A stretch of DNA of 7,017 bases from Bacteroidales bacterium (GCA_017554135.1 JAFZIX010000290.1:1-7017); one strand, 5' to 3'. Shown: positions 1 through 6,454, counted from the stretch's first letter. Translations and numbers: made by a program. The notes: a model not told the origin generated them from the letters alone.

Positions 1-749
1 ATCTGTTTCTCTGCTTCCAGGCCGATTACGGTCTGGTGAAGGCAGACATGATTCAGTACGGAGCCAAGGGCATATTTGCAGTTAGGGGTGGATACTGCAA
101 GTTCTATTGCCTCGGAAATGGCGCAGCCAAGTGATCCCTTGTCATTGGGATTGCGTGTGATTATATCCTTTCCGGCGCGGGTACTCATTGAAGGAGAAGG
201 CGTAATGGCGGCGCCGAAGGTCTGCATGATTGAGCGCCTGTAAGGTTTCTGCTCATAACTGATCTTAACCATATATACGGCACAGTCGATGCCGAACTTC
301 TTGGTGGCATAAGACAAGGCACCGCCCCACTGTCCTGCACCGGTCTCGGTGGTAAGGTTTGTGATGCCCTGTTCTTTGGCGTAATAGGCCTGGGCAAGCG
401 CAGAATTCAATTTGTGGCTGCCTGCAGGAGACACGCTCTCATTCTTGAAGTAGATGTGTGCAGGGGTGCCGAGAGCCTTTTCGAGTTCATATGCACGGAC
501 CAGCGGAGTGCAGCGATATGCTGCATACTGCTCACGCACTTCTTCAGGGATAGGAATCCACTCATCGGTCTGATTCAGTTCCTGGTCGGCACATGCCTTA
601 CAGAAGATAGGATACAGATCTTCAGGCTTCAAAGGCTGACGTGTGCCCGGATGCAGGAACGGAAGGGGCTTGTTGGGCATGATAGCCTGGATGTTGAAAT
701 AATGGGTGGGAATTTCGGATTCCGGCAGCATGAACTTTTTCTGTTTCAT
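1..749 (-). CDS. trpB: TrpB2-type tryptophan synthase beta chain (partial, C-terminus beyond left edge)
   Basis: PLP-dependent enzyme that condenses indole with serine to give tryptophan in the cytoplasm. Translating the minus strand from the ATG at 749 gives 249 codons with no stop before the window edge, roughly the first half of the protein. The PLP-binding lysine is K113 in the motif PAGSHKLNSA, and the catalytic glutamate is E135 in TETGAGQWGGA, the counterpart of AETGAGQ in classical TrpB. The long N-terminal extension before the first conserved TPL (residues 81-83) and the WGGALSYA and YRRSIMQTFGA stretches are typical of the TrpB2 subfamily, which often acts without TrpA, probably as an indole-salvage enzyme. 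The start is supported by the family-like N-terminus MKQKKFMLPE and by the leader, terminator and gene order upstream. A tryptophan-codon leader and attenuator (777-897) lie directly upstream, so expression should rise on tryptophan starvation. Whether other trp genes follow cannot be seen. Confidence 0.95.
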   Translation of the reverse strand, partial: MKQKKFMLPESEIPTHYFNIQAIMPNKPLPFLHPGTRQPLKPEDLYPIFCKACADQELNQTDEWIPIPEEVREQYAAYRCTPLVRAYELEKALGTPAHIYFKNESVSPAGSHKLNSALAQAYYAKEQGITNLTTETGAGQWGGALSYATKKFGIDCAVYMVKISYEQKPYRRSIMQTFGAAITPSPSMSTRAGKDIITRNPNDKGSLGCAISEAIELAVSTPNCKYALGSVLNHVCLHQTVIGLEAEKQ

Positions 750-776
750 AATATATATCGGTTAATTGTTAATAAT

Positions 777-817
777 CAAAAACAAAAGCAGCATATCGTA
801 AGTCCGACATGCTGCTT
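777..817 (-). terminator. Intrinsic terminator of the trp attenuator (segments 3:4)
   Basis: On the minus strand, AAGCAGCATGTCG (817-805) pairs with CGATATGCTGCTT (798-786). This gives a 13-bp stem with one G:T wobble and a six-base loop GACTTA, followed by the U-rich run TTTTGTTTTTG (787-777). It ends 28 bases before the trpB2 start codon, and no gene ends just upstream except the 14-codon leader. It is therefore best read as a conditional leader terminator, not the end of an operon. Confidence 0.9.
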
Positions 818-865
818 GACTCCTATATATACGGCAATGGAACTTACGACTTTTAGAGTTGTAAG
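796..865 (-). promoter_or_regulatory. Tryptophan attenuator: alternative hairpins (segments 1:2 and 2:3)
   Basis: Segment 1, CTTACAAC (865-858), overlaps the last codons of the leader ORF. It can pair with segment 2, GTCGTAAG (850-843), with one mismatch. Segment 2 extended, TCGTAAGTTCC (849-839), can instead pair with segment 3, GGACTTACGA (805-796), with one bulged base. That second pairing uses the loop and apical stem of the terminator hairpin. A ribosome stalled on the Trp codons (876-868) would cover segment 1 and free segment 2 to form the 2:3 antiterminator. A ribosome reaching the stop codon (855-853) would cover segment 2 and let the terminator form. The pairings are seen in the sequence; the mechanism is inferred from classical trp attenuation. 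Confidence 0.85.
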
Positions 866-897
866 CGCCACCACCAGATATTAGCAATCGTCTTCAT
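853..897 (-). CDS. trpL: trp operon leader peptide with three consecutive Trp codons
   Basis: A 14-codon ORF on the minus strand encodes MKTIANIWWWRLQL and ends with TAA at 855-853. Three adjacent TGG codons (876-868) in so short a peptide, followed by mutually exclusive hairpins, a terminator and a tryptophan synthase gene, are the hallmarks of a trp leader. The peptide is not expected to have a function of its own; its translation senses charged tRNA-Trp. The spacing fits: Trp codons, then segment 1 immediately, then a stop codon placed so that a terminating ribosome masks segment 2. The ATG lies only about 7 bases after the putative -7 promoter box, so the transcript may be nearly leaderless. 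No Shine-Dalgarno motif is visible. Confidence 0.87.
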   Translation of the reverse strand: MKTIANIWWWRLQL

Positions 898-904
898 TCT
901 TTTG

Positions 905-935
905 CAAAGAAAAAAATTAAATTCCGTTTATGCAA
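905..935 (-). promoter_or_regulatory. Putative Bacteroidota-type promoter of trpL-trpB2
   Basis: On the minus strand a TTG at 935-933 (within TTTTCTTGCA) is followed after 20 bases by TTTCTTTG at 912-905. The second element matches the TAnnTTTG consensus of the Bacteroidota primary sigma factor at all fixed positions but one (TT in place of TA). The spacing matches the usual -33/-7 distance. The expected transcription start is near 898-902, just before the leader ATG at 897. Confidence 0.6.
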
Positions 936-952
936 GAAAAATGTTAAAAAAA

Positions 953-2236
953 CTATAATCCCCAGTCAGATGCCTTGAAACTGCCCTTTGGTGCGTTGGG
1001 CACATTAGGGAAATAGGTGATGCCCGTGATCTCTTCCAGAGCAGATACGCTCATCATTTCTTTACTGCTGACAACCTGCCCCTTGAGGCTATTTGTGTGG
1101 GACCGGACAAAAGCCGCGCATTTTAGTTCGGAAGAACTGCAGTCCTTCAAGGCCTTCCCACTGTTCCCGCTCTTTGTGCGAAGAAGAACGTAATAAAACA
1201 TTGTCGGGAACCCTACATCGTTTCTGCCGCCAAATTCAATTCTCTGTGGTTCCACAGTAAAGCCATATCCATCTGTATATTTCTCAAAACAGCATCCGAG
1301 AACTTCATACAAGGTGTCGGCACATACTTGTAAATCTACCCAGTCTTCAAGTTTATTCCAACCGCCACCGGATGTATTGAAGCCGGAACTTAACTGTGGT
1401 GCGATATTAGAATAGAAGAATACATCTTTGTTAGTGGAAACAGAAGAGGTTCTTTCAGCAGAGCCTAGCATATGGCCCTTGTTACATCCGCCACCGGTGC
1501 TTTTTGAATTATATTGAATATTGGCTGGAATCGCATCATCTGCCCTGTATGCTTCATTGCGTCCAGATGAACCTACATACATTGAATGGCGAGGTGCGGC
1601 TACCCAAACCGGGCAATGCTTATCCGCACTGAAACAAACAGTATAGTTTCTGGCTGTTTTTCCACCCGGGCCCTTCTCTCCGCCGGAGCACATATGGATT
1701 GCGTAGTAGTAGTCGGCGTTAGACTTTTCTTTCTTGTAATTGTCGGTTTCGACAATGTTCATCAGAGGAACTTCATACCATCCGGGTTGATTGCTTTCTG
1801 TCTGCTCCGTGCCGGGATCCGGCTTGTTCTCGTCTTTCTTTGTGCTGAAGGGGCGAACTTTGCCATAGTAATATATTCCCTGGTTATTCTCCCACGCAAC
1901 AAGATATGCCCTTAAAAAGTACGTTGTATTATCAGTCAGACCATCCAGGACACAGGTGTAGTTCCCTTCCCCGCTATTGGCAATGTACTGGGACTGAATA
2001 GTCCTGTCAAGTTTGTCTTTTGAGGTTCCCCACTCGAATCCCAACTCACGCGGGGCTTCCGGGAAGTCGCTGTATGAGGCATTGAGTTTAGCGGTATAAG
2101 GAGTAATATCGGTGACCTCTTCGGTAATAAGAACCTTTGCCCAATACTCTTCAACTTGATTATTATTGCCAGGACCGGTACATGCACAGGCACCCAGTAT
2201 AAGCATGAAATAGAGATATTGAAAAAAATGCTTCAT
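953..2236 (-). CDS. Lipoprotein with Fn3-like domain and DNA/RNA nonspecific endonuclease (NUC1) domain
   Basis: Probable exported nuclease of 427 aa. The N-terminus has a hydrophobic signal segment (residues 4-16) ending in LGAC, a lipobox-like site with C17 as the likely lipidated cysteine. Residues about 33-133 look like the Fn3-like beta-sandwich common in Bacteroidota surface proteins, with VTDITPYTAKLNA, ELGFEWGTS and a terminal VRPFSTK. A linker rich in D, E, P and T follows. The nuclease domain covers about 150-420. It has the active-site region NKGHM (252-256, catalytic H255), SNIAPQ (276-281), N287 as likely metal ligand, and WNKLE (293-297) with the conserved glutamate. The usual DRGH or RGH motif reads NKGH here, so Arg is replaced by Lys. 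Many cysteines suggest disulfides outside the cytoplasm. It begins 3 nt after yggS and looks lower in GC than yidC in sampled stretches, so it may be an accessory gene added to the operon. The substrate could be dietary or community DNA for nutrient scavenging, which is inference only. Confidence 0.87.
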   Translation of the reverse strand: MKHFFQYLYFMLILGACACTGPGNNNQVEEYWAKVLITEEVTDITPYTAKLNASYSDFPEAPRELGFEWGTSKDKLDRTIQSQYIANSGEGNYTCVLDGLTDNTTYFLRAYLVAWENNQGIYYYGKVRPFSTKKDENKPDPGTEQTESNQPGWYEVPLMNIVETDNYKKEKSNADYYYAIHMCSGGEKGPGGKTARNYTVCFSADKHCPVWVAAPRHSMYVGSSGRNEAYRADDAIPANIQYNSKSTGGGCNKGHMLGSAERTSSVSTNKDVFFYSNIAPQLSSGFNTSGGGWNKLEDWVDLQVCADTLYEVLGCCFEKYTDGYGFTVEPQRIEFGGRNDVGFPTMFYYVLLRTKSGNSGKALKDCSSSELKCAAFVRSHTNSLKGQVVSSKEMMSVSALEEITGITYFPNVPNAPKGSFKASDWGL

Positions 2237-2239
2237 ATA

Positions 2240-2896
2240 CTAATATTGTCTATTCCCGAAAATTGCGGTTCCGATTCTCACTTCCGTGCTGCCGTTGCGG
2301 ACCGCGATACGCCAGTCTCCGGACATGCCCGTCGAGAGTTGGTCGAATCCGTTCAAATGCGGATACATTTCTCTACACTCGTCGAAAAGAGTCTTTATTA
2401 CAGAGAAATCATTCGTGACAGCCTCTTCGTCGTCGGTGTGCGATGCCATTCCCATAAGCCCACGGAAACGGACATAAGGGAACTCGCCCGTCATTTTCAG
2501 TACGGCTTTGACCTCGGATGGAGTAAAGCCTTGCTTCGTTTCCTCCGCGCCTATATGCACCTCCAACAGAATATCTGTCACCTTTTCATTCTTTTCCCCC
2601 CAGGTATTGATTGCTTCGAGAAGATGGAGCGTATCTACAGATTCTACGAGCGAGGCATAAGGCAGGACCAACTTGAGTTTATTTGTCTGGAGATGCCCTA
2701 TAAAATGCCATTCTATATCTTGCGGCAACTGAACCGCCTTGCGGGCGAACTCCTGGGGACGATTCTCACCAAAGGCCCTCTGACCCTCGTTATATGCCTC
2801 CAGGATGGCTTCCAAAGGGTGAAATTTGGAAACTGCCACCAGTTTAACCCCTGATGGCAGTTCCTTCTTTATCATCTCCAGATTATATGCAATCAT
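2240..2896 (-). CDS. yggS: YggS/PROSC-family PLP-binding (PLP homeostasis) protein
   Basis: A 218-aa cytoplasmic protein of the fold-type III (alanine-racemase-like barrel) YggS/YBL036C family. The family binds pyridoxal phosphate and helps maintain vitamin B6 and amino acid balance, with no firmly established enzymatic activity. The PLP lysine is K24 in AVSKFHP. Other family signatures are FGENRPQEF (42-50), EWHFIGHLQTNK (62-73), GLMGMAS (146-152), LSTGMSGDW (187-195) and the phosphate-binding GSTEVRIGTAIFG (202-214). Length is normal, slightly on the short side for the family. The ATG at 2896 directly abuts the TAG stop of yidC (2899-2897), so the two are probably translationally coupled. 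The stop is TAG, 3 nt before the nuclease start. Confidence 0.95.
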   Translation of the reverse strand: MIAYNLEMIKKELPSGVKLVAVSKFHPLEAILEAYNEGQRAFGENRPQEFARKAVQLPQDIEWHFIGHLQTNKLKLVLPYASLVESVDTLHLLEAINTWGEKNEKVTDILLEVHIGAEETKQGFTPSEVKAVLKMTGEFPYVRFRGLMGMASHTDDEEAVTNDFSVIKTLFDECREMYPHLNGFDQLSTGMSGDWRIAVRNGSTEVRIGTAIFGNRQY

Positions 2897-3424
2897 CTAT
2901 CTGCGGTTGTTTTTCTGGCGCATCTGCTGCTCCTGCATCCTCTGTGCTTCCTCGAGCCTCTGCTGCCATTTGCTCTTCTTCACCGGCTTGTTTTCGGCTG
3001 CGGCTACCTTGGCCATGACTGCCTCAGGCTTGATCATGAACTTGCGTATCACCCAAACTTCCAACATGCTTATAAGTTGAGAGAGAAGGTAATAATAACT
3101 CAGTGCAGCGGAAAGGCTGTTACAGATGAAGAACATCATTATGGGCATCATCCACTTGCTCATGAACTGCATGCTCTGCGCATTGGGATCATTCGCCGCT
3201 GCCTGTCCGCTCATGGTCATCTTTGTGTAGATCCACATGGTAACGGCCATCAGAAGGGCAAAGAGCGAAAGGTGATCCCCTATCAGCGGCACCCTGTGGC
3301 CGAATTCGATGATGGCATCGTAGGTGGAGAGGTCTTGAGCCCAGAGGAAGGGCTGCTGGCGCAGTTCGATGGATGCCGGGAAGAAACGGAACATTGCCCA
3401 GAGTATAGGGAAGGTCAGCAGCAT
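2897..3424 (-). CDS. yidC: YidC membrane insertase, C-terminal part (TM3-TM5), separated by an in-frame TGA
   Basis: This is the C-terminal 175 aa of YidC, in the same frame as the upstream part and separated from it only by a TGA codon plus the codons for GCLP. The ATG at 3424 is the methionine of the conserved GCLPM segment, so it is an internal residue in normal YidC. Visible parts are TM3 (LLTFPILWAMFRFFP), the periplasmic loop with SIELRQQPFLWAQDLS, TM4 (LSLFALLMAVTMWIY), TM5 in the stretch MMPIMMFFICNSL to YYLLSQLISMLEVWV, and a basic C-terminal tail (KKSKWQQRLEEAQ to QKNNRR) of the kind that contacts ribosomes. It could be made only by readthrough of the TGA or by reinitiation at 3424, 12 nt after the stop. 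The sequence after the stop shows no decay, which argues for a recent mutation or a sequence error. Confidence 0.87.
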   Translation of the reverse strand: MLLTFPILWAMFRFFPASIELRQQPFLWAQDLSTYDAIIEFGHRVPLIGDHLSLFALLMAVTMWIYTKMTMSGQAAANDPNAQSMQFMSKWMMPIMMFFICNSLSAALSYYYLLSQLISMLEVWVIRKFMIKPEAVMAKVAAAENKPVKKSKWQQRLEEAQRMQEQQMRQKNNRR

Positions 3425-3436
3425 CGGCAGGCATCC

Positions 3437-3439
3437 TCA
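3437..3439 (-). other. yidC: In-frame TGA at a conserved glycine position of yidC
   Basis: The minus strand reads AAT CCT ATG TGA GGA TGC CTG CCG ATG, that is NPM-stop-GCLPM. Bacteroidota YidC proteins usually read NPMGGCLPM here, so one G-to-T change (GGA to TGA) accounts for the stop. There is no insertion or deletion: the frame is unchanged on both sides, and the total of 618 sense-plus-interrupted codons is the normal YidC length. The base after the stop is G, which is not the leakiest readthrough context. Confidence 0.9.
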
Positions 3440-4753
3440 CATAGGATTCGCCCCGGCTTTGTTGTACAGGGCCATGGTTGCCTGCTGCTTCTTCATCGCG
3501 TCCTCCTGCTTGGGATATTTGGCGTTGATCTTCTCGATTTCAGGCTTCAGGACCGCCATTATCGCGGATGAAGCGTAGGACTTGTAGGTCAGAGGCAGCA
3601 CCACTAGTTTGATGACGATGGTCATCAGCAGGATGATGAGACCGAAGTTGGCGATGAACCTGTGGAAGAAATCGAACATGGGAATGATTACATACTTCGT
3701 GAACCATCCTACAAGTGAGCCTCCCAAGGGGATTATCTTCTCGTACTTCTGGTCGTATTCGCGCAGTATCTTGTATTTGTTGGGGCCAAGGTACATCTCG
3801 AAGGGGATGACATTATCCTGCCCCGGACGATAATCCGCACGCATTCTGGCCGTGCAGGCCATGAGATTGCGGGATTCATCCTCCTGAGGGAAGAAACTGA
3901 TGTCGAAGGAGCCTGATGCAAACTGGTTTTTGGCGCGGATGATGGCAGAGAAGAACTGCTGCTGGAATGCAAACCAACTGACTTTGGAATCCACCCTCTT
4001 GCTGCCATTGCGGCTGCGCCCTATTTCCGTAGGTTTCTTGTCCCCGTCCTGATAGAAGTCAAGTTTGGAGTACTGAGCCTCATTCTTGTAGCCCTTCTCC
4101 ATCCTGGGGATAATCATGGAATAGTCGATATCGACAGAGGAGACATTCCTGGGGATGCTGCTCATCCCGATGAATGAAAGTTGGCTGTCCACCATGTAGG
4201 AGTCTGCCTGGAGCGCATAACGCTGCTCGATGTAACCGCCGTCCGAGAAGGGCAGGCGGAAAACAACTGCCGTGTCGTTCTTCTCCGCAACCTGGAAATT
4301 GAAGTCCTTCGTCTGGATGAATTCCCCGGCGTAAACGCTCACGGAATAGGTGGATGCGCCGTCTTTGAAGATATGAAGCGCGGTGCTGTCGTAGTTGAAG
4401 TAATCCTTCACAAGCACACCATAAGGCTGCGCACCCATCGAAGAAAGCGTAAGGGCGATCTTGTCGTTTTCCAAAGAAATGAGCGATGCTTCGGCATTAT
4501 GGGCTGCTTCCAGGGCTGCATCCTTGTAGATTGCGGCCTGGGGTGCAGGAGCGGCCACGGCCGGGGCTTCGGCATTATCCACAGGAACTACCGTGATAAC
4601 GGTATCCCCCGCGGCTATGCGCTGGGCAAGGGCTATTGAATCCTGCTGGGCCTGCCATTCAGCGGCCTTGCGCGCCTGCCTGGACTGATAGAAGGTAAAG
4701 CCAAAAAGTATTAAGGCAATAAGGATAAATCCGGTTACTGAATTCTTGTCCAT
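3437..4753 (-). CDS. yidC: YidC membrane insertase, N-terminal part (TM1, periplasmic P1 domain, TM2), ends at premature TGA
   Basis: YidC inserts and folds inner-membrane proteins, alone or with SecYEG. This 438-aa part has TM1 at about residues 6-22 (VTGFILIALILFGFTF), an Ala/Pro-rich linker (60-75), and the large periplasmic P1 beta-sandwich domain (about 90-335; LENDKIALTLSSMGAQP at its start). An amphipathic segment precedes TM2 (about 368-388, FGLIILLMTIVIKLVVLPLTY). K382 sits where the groove arginine of E. coli YidC lies. The cytoplasmic C1 loop has SSAIMAVLKPEIEKINAKYP (395-414). The frame stops at NPM (436-438), before TM3, so this product alone would lack the conserved five-TM core and is unlikely to work as an insertase. 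The ATG at 4753 follows the DUF349 stop by 2 nt and has a good Shine-Dalgarno motif (4764-4769). yidC is normally essential, which makes a true loss surprising. Confidence 0.92.
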   Translation of the reverse strand: MDKNSVTGFILIALILFGFTFYQSRQARKAAEWQAQQDSIALAQRIAAGDTVITVVPVDNAEAPAVAAPAPQAAIYKDAALEAAHNAEASLISLENDKIALTLSSMGAQPYGVLVKDYFNYDSTALHIFKDGASTYSVSVYAGEFIQTKDFNFQVAEKNDTAVVFRLPFSDGGYIEQRYALQADSYMVDSQLSFIGMSSIPRNVSSVDIDYSMIIPRMEKGYKNEAQYSKLDFYQDGDKKPTEIGRSRNGSKRVDSKVSWFAFQQQFFSAIIRAKNQFASGSFDISFFPQEDESRNLMACTARMRADYRPGQDNVIPFEMYLGPNKYKILREYDQKYEKIIPLGGSLVGWFTKYVIIPMFDFFHRFIANFGLIILLMTIVIKLVVLPLTYKSYASSAIMAVLKPEIEKINAKYPKQEDAMKKQQATMALYNKAGANPM

Positions 4754-4755
4754 TC

Positions 4756-6426
4756 TTATTCACCCTCCTCTTCCTTGCGGATTTTCTCTTCGAGTTTGTG
4801 CAACTCTTCCTTGGCCTTGCTGATCTTGGACTCCATCTGCTTGATGAGAGCCTCGGAGTTCTTAGATGCGGAGAAGAAGCCGATATTGTTCTCAAAGGTC
4901 TCGATCTCCTGCTGCAAGGTCTTGTATTGCTGGATAAGGATATCTTTTGCGCTGCGCTCACGAGGCTTGCTGTCGGTGCCGCGGCTGCGGGTTCCCCGCT
5001 CAGAAGAACTGAAATCGGGGAATTTCTCCTGCATCGCTTCACGATAAGCGGACATTATGCCGTCTTTCTCTTTAAACGGAACAAACCCGATAGCCTGGAA
5101 ATCCGCGGCGAACTTCTTTGCCGCTGCGATATTGGCCTCGGCATCTTCAACGGGCACATAGGCCTTGATGTCCTCGACTATCTTCTTTTTTGCCTTGAGA
5201 TTTGCGAAATAATTATTTTCCGGCGTGGCGTTCTTGTCCCTCTCTGCGAAGAAATCATCGCATGCGGCGCGGAACTGCTTCCAGAGTTGCTCGCTCTTCT
5301 TGCGGGGTACTGCGCCTATTTCTTTCCACTGCTTCTGAAGGTCGATGAACTTCTCGGTGGTTTTCTTCCAGTCGGTGCTGGATTTCAGTTCCTCGGCGAG
5401 TTTGATAAGATTCATCTTTTTCTCTACGTTCGCATCCATCTCACCACGGAACTGTGAGTAGTATTCGCGCTTACGACCATAGAAGGCATCGCATGCAGCG
5501 CGGAAACGATCGTATACCTTTTGATTATCTTTTTTTGTGGCGAATCCAATCTTGCGCCACTCTGCCTGGATGGCTTCGATCTCTTTTGCAGAAGCATTCC
5601 AGTCATCAGAGGTCTTTATTTCACGGGCGGCGATTTCCTCCACTTTGACGCAGAGGGCCTCCTTTGCAACCAGATTCTCCTTCTGCTTGCCCTTAATCTC
5701 CTCAAAATGAGCCTGATAGCGCTTGTTAATCACTGCCGTGGCAGCCTGGAAACGTGTCCAGATACTATCCCGGAATTCCTTGGCGACGGGGCCGAATTCT
5801 TTCCACTGCTCATGGAGTTTCTGCAACTCGTTGAATGCGGAAACGATATTCTCGTTCTCGGCAAGTTTCTCAGCAGCTTCGCAGAATTTCTCCTTCGCTT
5901 CGAGATTCTTCTGGAAATCCAGATCGCGCAGTTCACGGTTGATCTTGACCTTGTCATAGAAGCGCTCCACATTGAACTGGTAGGTGCTGTTGATATCCCT
6001 GAAGGCGGTGGCGGGCACGGGACCTACAGAACGCCACTTGTCCTGTATCTCGCGGAATACGGGGAAGGATGCGCTAACATCGTCCTGACCATCTACCAGA
6101 TGCTTAAGTTCCTCGATTATCGCTTTTTTCTTTTCTAAATTCTCTTCCTTCAGTGCATCCTGCTCCTTGTTGTACTCGGCTCTTTCGCGTTTATAATCTG
6201 AATAGAGAGACTTGAAGTTCTCTTCCACATCATCGAAAGTATCCGCCACTTCTCCGGCTTCGCTCTTCAATTTGCCAAGTAACTTGTAGAATGCAGACTT
6301 GATGGATTCCGCCTCTTTGCTCCGCGTCATGCGGTCTGCGCTTTCCATCAGACTTTTGAATACATCCGACACTTCGGAAAGAGTCTTTCCTTCCAGAACT
6401 TCGGGGGTAATGATTTCTTCGCTCAT
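4756..6426 (-). CDS. DUF349 domain-containing coiled-coil protein with five repeats
   Basis: A 556-aa soluble, highly charged, alpha-helical protein. Five copies of the DUF349 helical repeat are marked by the W-x-x-[IFV]-G core: WRSVGPVP (131-138), WKEFGPVA (208-215), WRKIGFAT (290-297), WKEIGAVP (367-374) and a degenerate FQAIGFVP (443-450). The spacing is 76-82 residues. Each core is followed by a helix such as VYDRFRAACDAFYGRK or LWKQFRAACDDFF. An acidic helical N-terminus (1-110) precedes the repeats. After them comes a low-complexity S/R/G/T/K linker (474-492) and a C-terminal coiled coil (about 498-555) ending in EEEGE. There is no signal peptide or membrane segment, so it should be cytoplasmic. 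Proteins of this type are widespread in Bacteroidota and their function is not established. The start at 6426 fits the repeat layout and follows a TAnnTTTG promoter. It is the first gene of the minus-strand run and ends with TAA 2 nt before yidC. Confidence 0.92.
   Translation of the reverse strand: MSEEIITPEVLEGKTLSEVSDVFKSLMESADRMTRSKEAESIKSAFYKLLGKLKSEAGEVADTFDDVEENFKSLYSDYKRERAEYNKEQDALKEENLEKKKAIIEELKHLVDGQDDVSASFPVFREIQDKWRSVGPVPATAFRDINSTYQFNVERFYDKVKINRELRDLDFQKNLEAKEKFCEAAEKLAENENIVSAFNELQKLHEQWKEFGPVAKEFRDSIWTRFQAATAVINKRYQAHFEEIKGKQKENLVAKEALCVKVEEIAAREIKTSDDWNASAKEIEAIQAEWRKIGFATKKDNQKVYDRFRAACDAFYGRKREYYSQFRGEMDANVEKKMNLIKLAEELKSSTDWKKTTEKFIDLQKQWKEIGAVPRKKSEQLWKQFRAACDDFFAERDKNATPENNYFANLKAKKKIVEDIKAYVPVEDAEANIAAAKKFAADFQAIGFVPFKEKDGIMSAYREAMQEKFPDFSSSERGTRSRGTDSKPRERSAKDILIQQYKTLQQEIETFENNIGFFSASKNSEALIKQMESKISKAKEELHKLEEKIRKEEEGE
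4764..4769 (-). promoter_or_regulatory. Shine-Dalgarno-like AGGAGG before yidC
   Basis: AGGAGG lies on the minus strand 10 bases before the yidC ATG at 4753, inside the last codons of the DUF349 gene. Strong SD motifs are uncommon in Bacteroidota. It overlaps Glu/Gly codons of an acidic C-terminus (EEEGE), so it may be partly coincidental, but it supports the chosen yidC start. Confidence 0.45.
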
Positions 6427-6454
6427 AATGACAGAGTTAATATATAATAACTTA

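Noticed and set aside
414..884. 156-codon open frame on the plus strand across the trp attenuator
   Set aside because: It lies antisense to trpB2, the terminator and trpL, all of which are well supported. Its product looks like no known protein.
930..975. Possible intrinsic terminator after the nuclease gene
   Set aside because: There is a run of seven T after the stop, but only a 4-bp CAGT/ACTG pairing with a long loop upstream, too weak to call a terminator.
2156..2854. 232-codon open frame on the plus strand opposite yggS and the nuclease start
   Set aside because: It is fully antisense to yggS, which has clear family motifs. The translation shows no recognisable domain, and no promoter was seen for it.
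3437..3439. TGA read as selenocysteine
   Set aside because: The family residue is glycine, not cysteine. No SECIS-like hairpin was recognised just downstream and YidC is not a redox enzyme.
3189..3440. GTG-started frame on the minus strand overlapping the yidC break, as a possible frameshift product
   Set aside because: The yidC frame is the same on both sides of the TGA, so no frameshift is needed. This frame encodes no YidC sequence.
5521..6138. 205-codon leucine-rich open frame on the plus strand within the DUF349 gene
   Set aside because: Antisense frames opposite Glu/Lys-rich helical proteins are often long and Leu/Phe-rich. No independent support.
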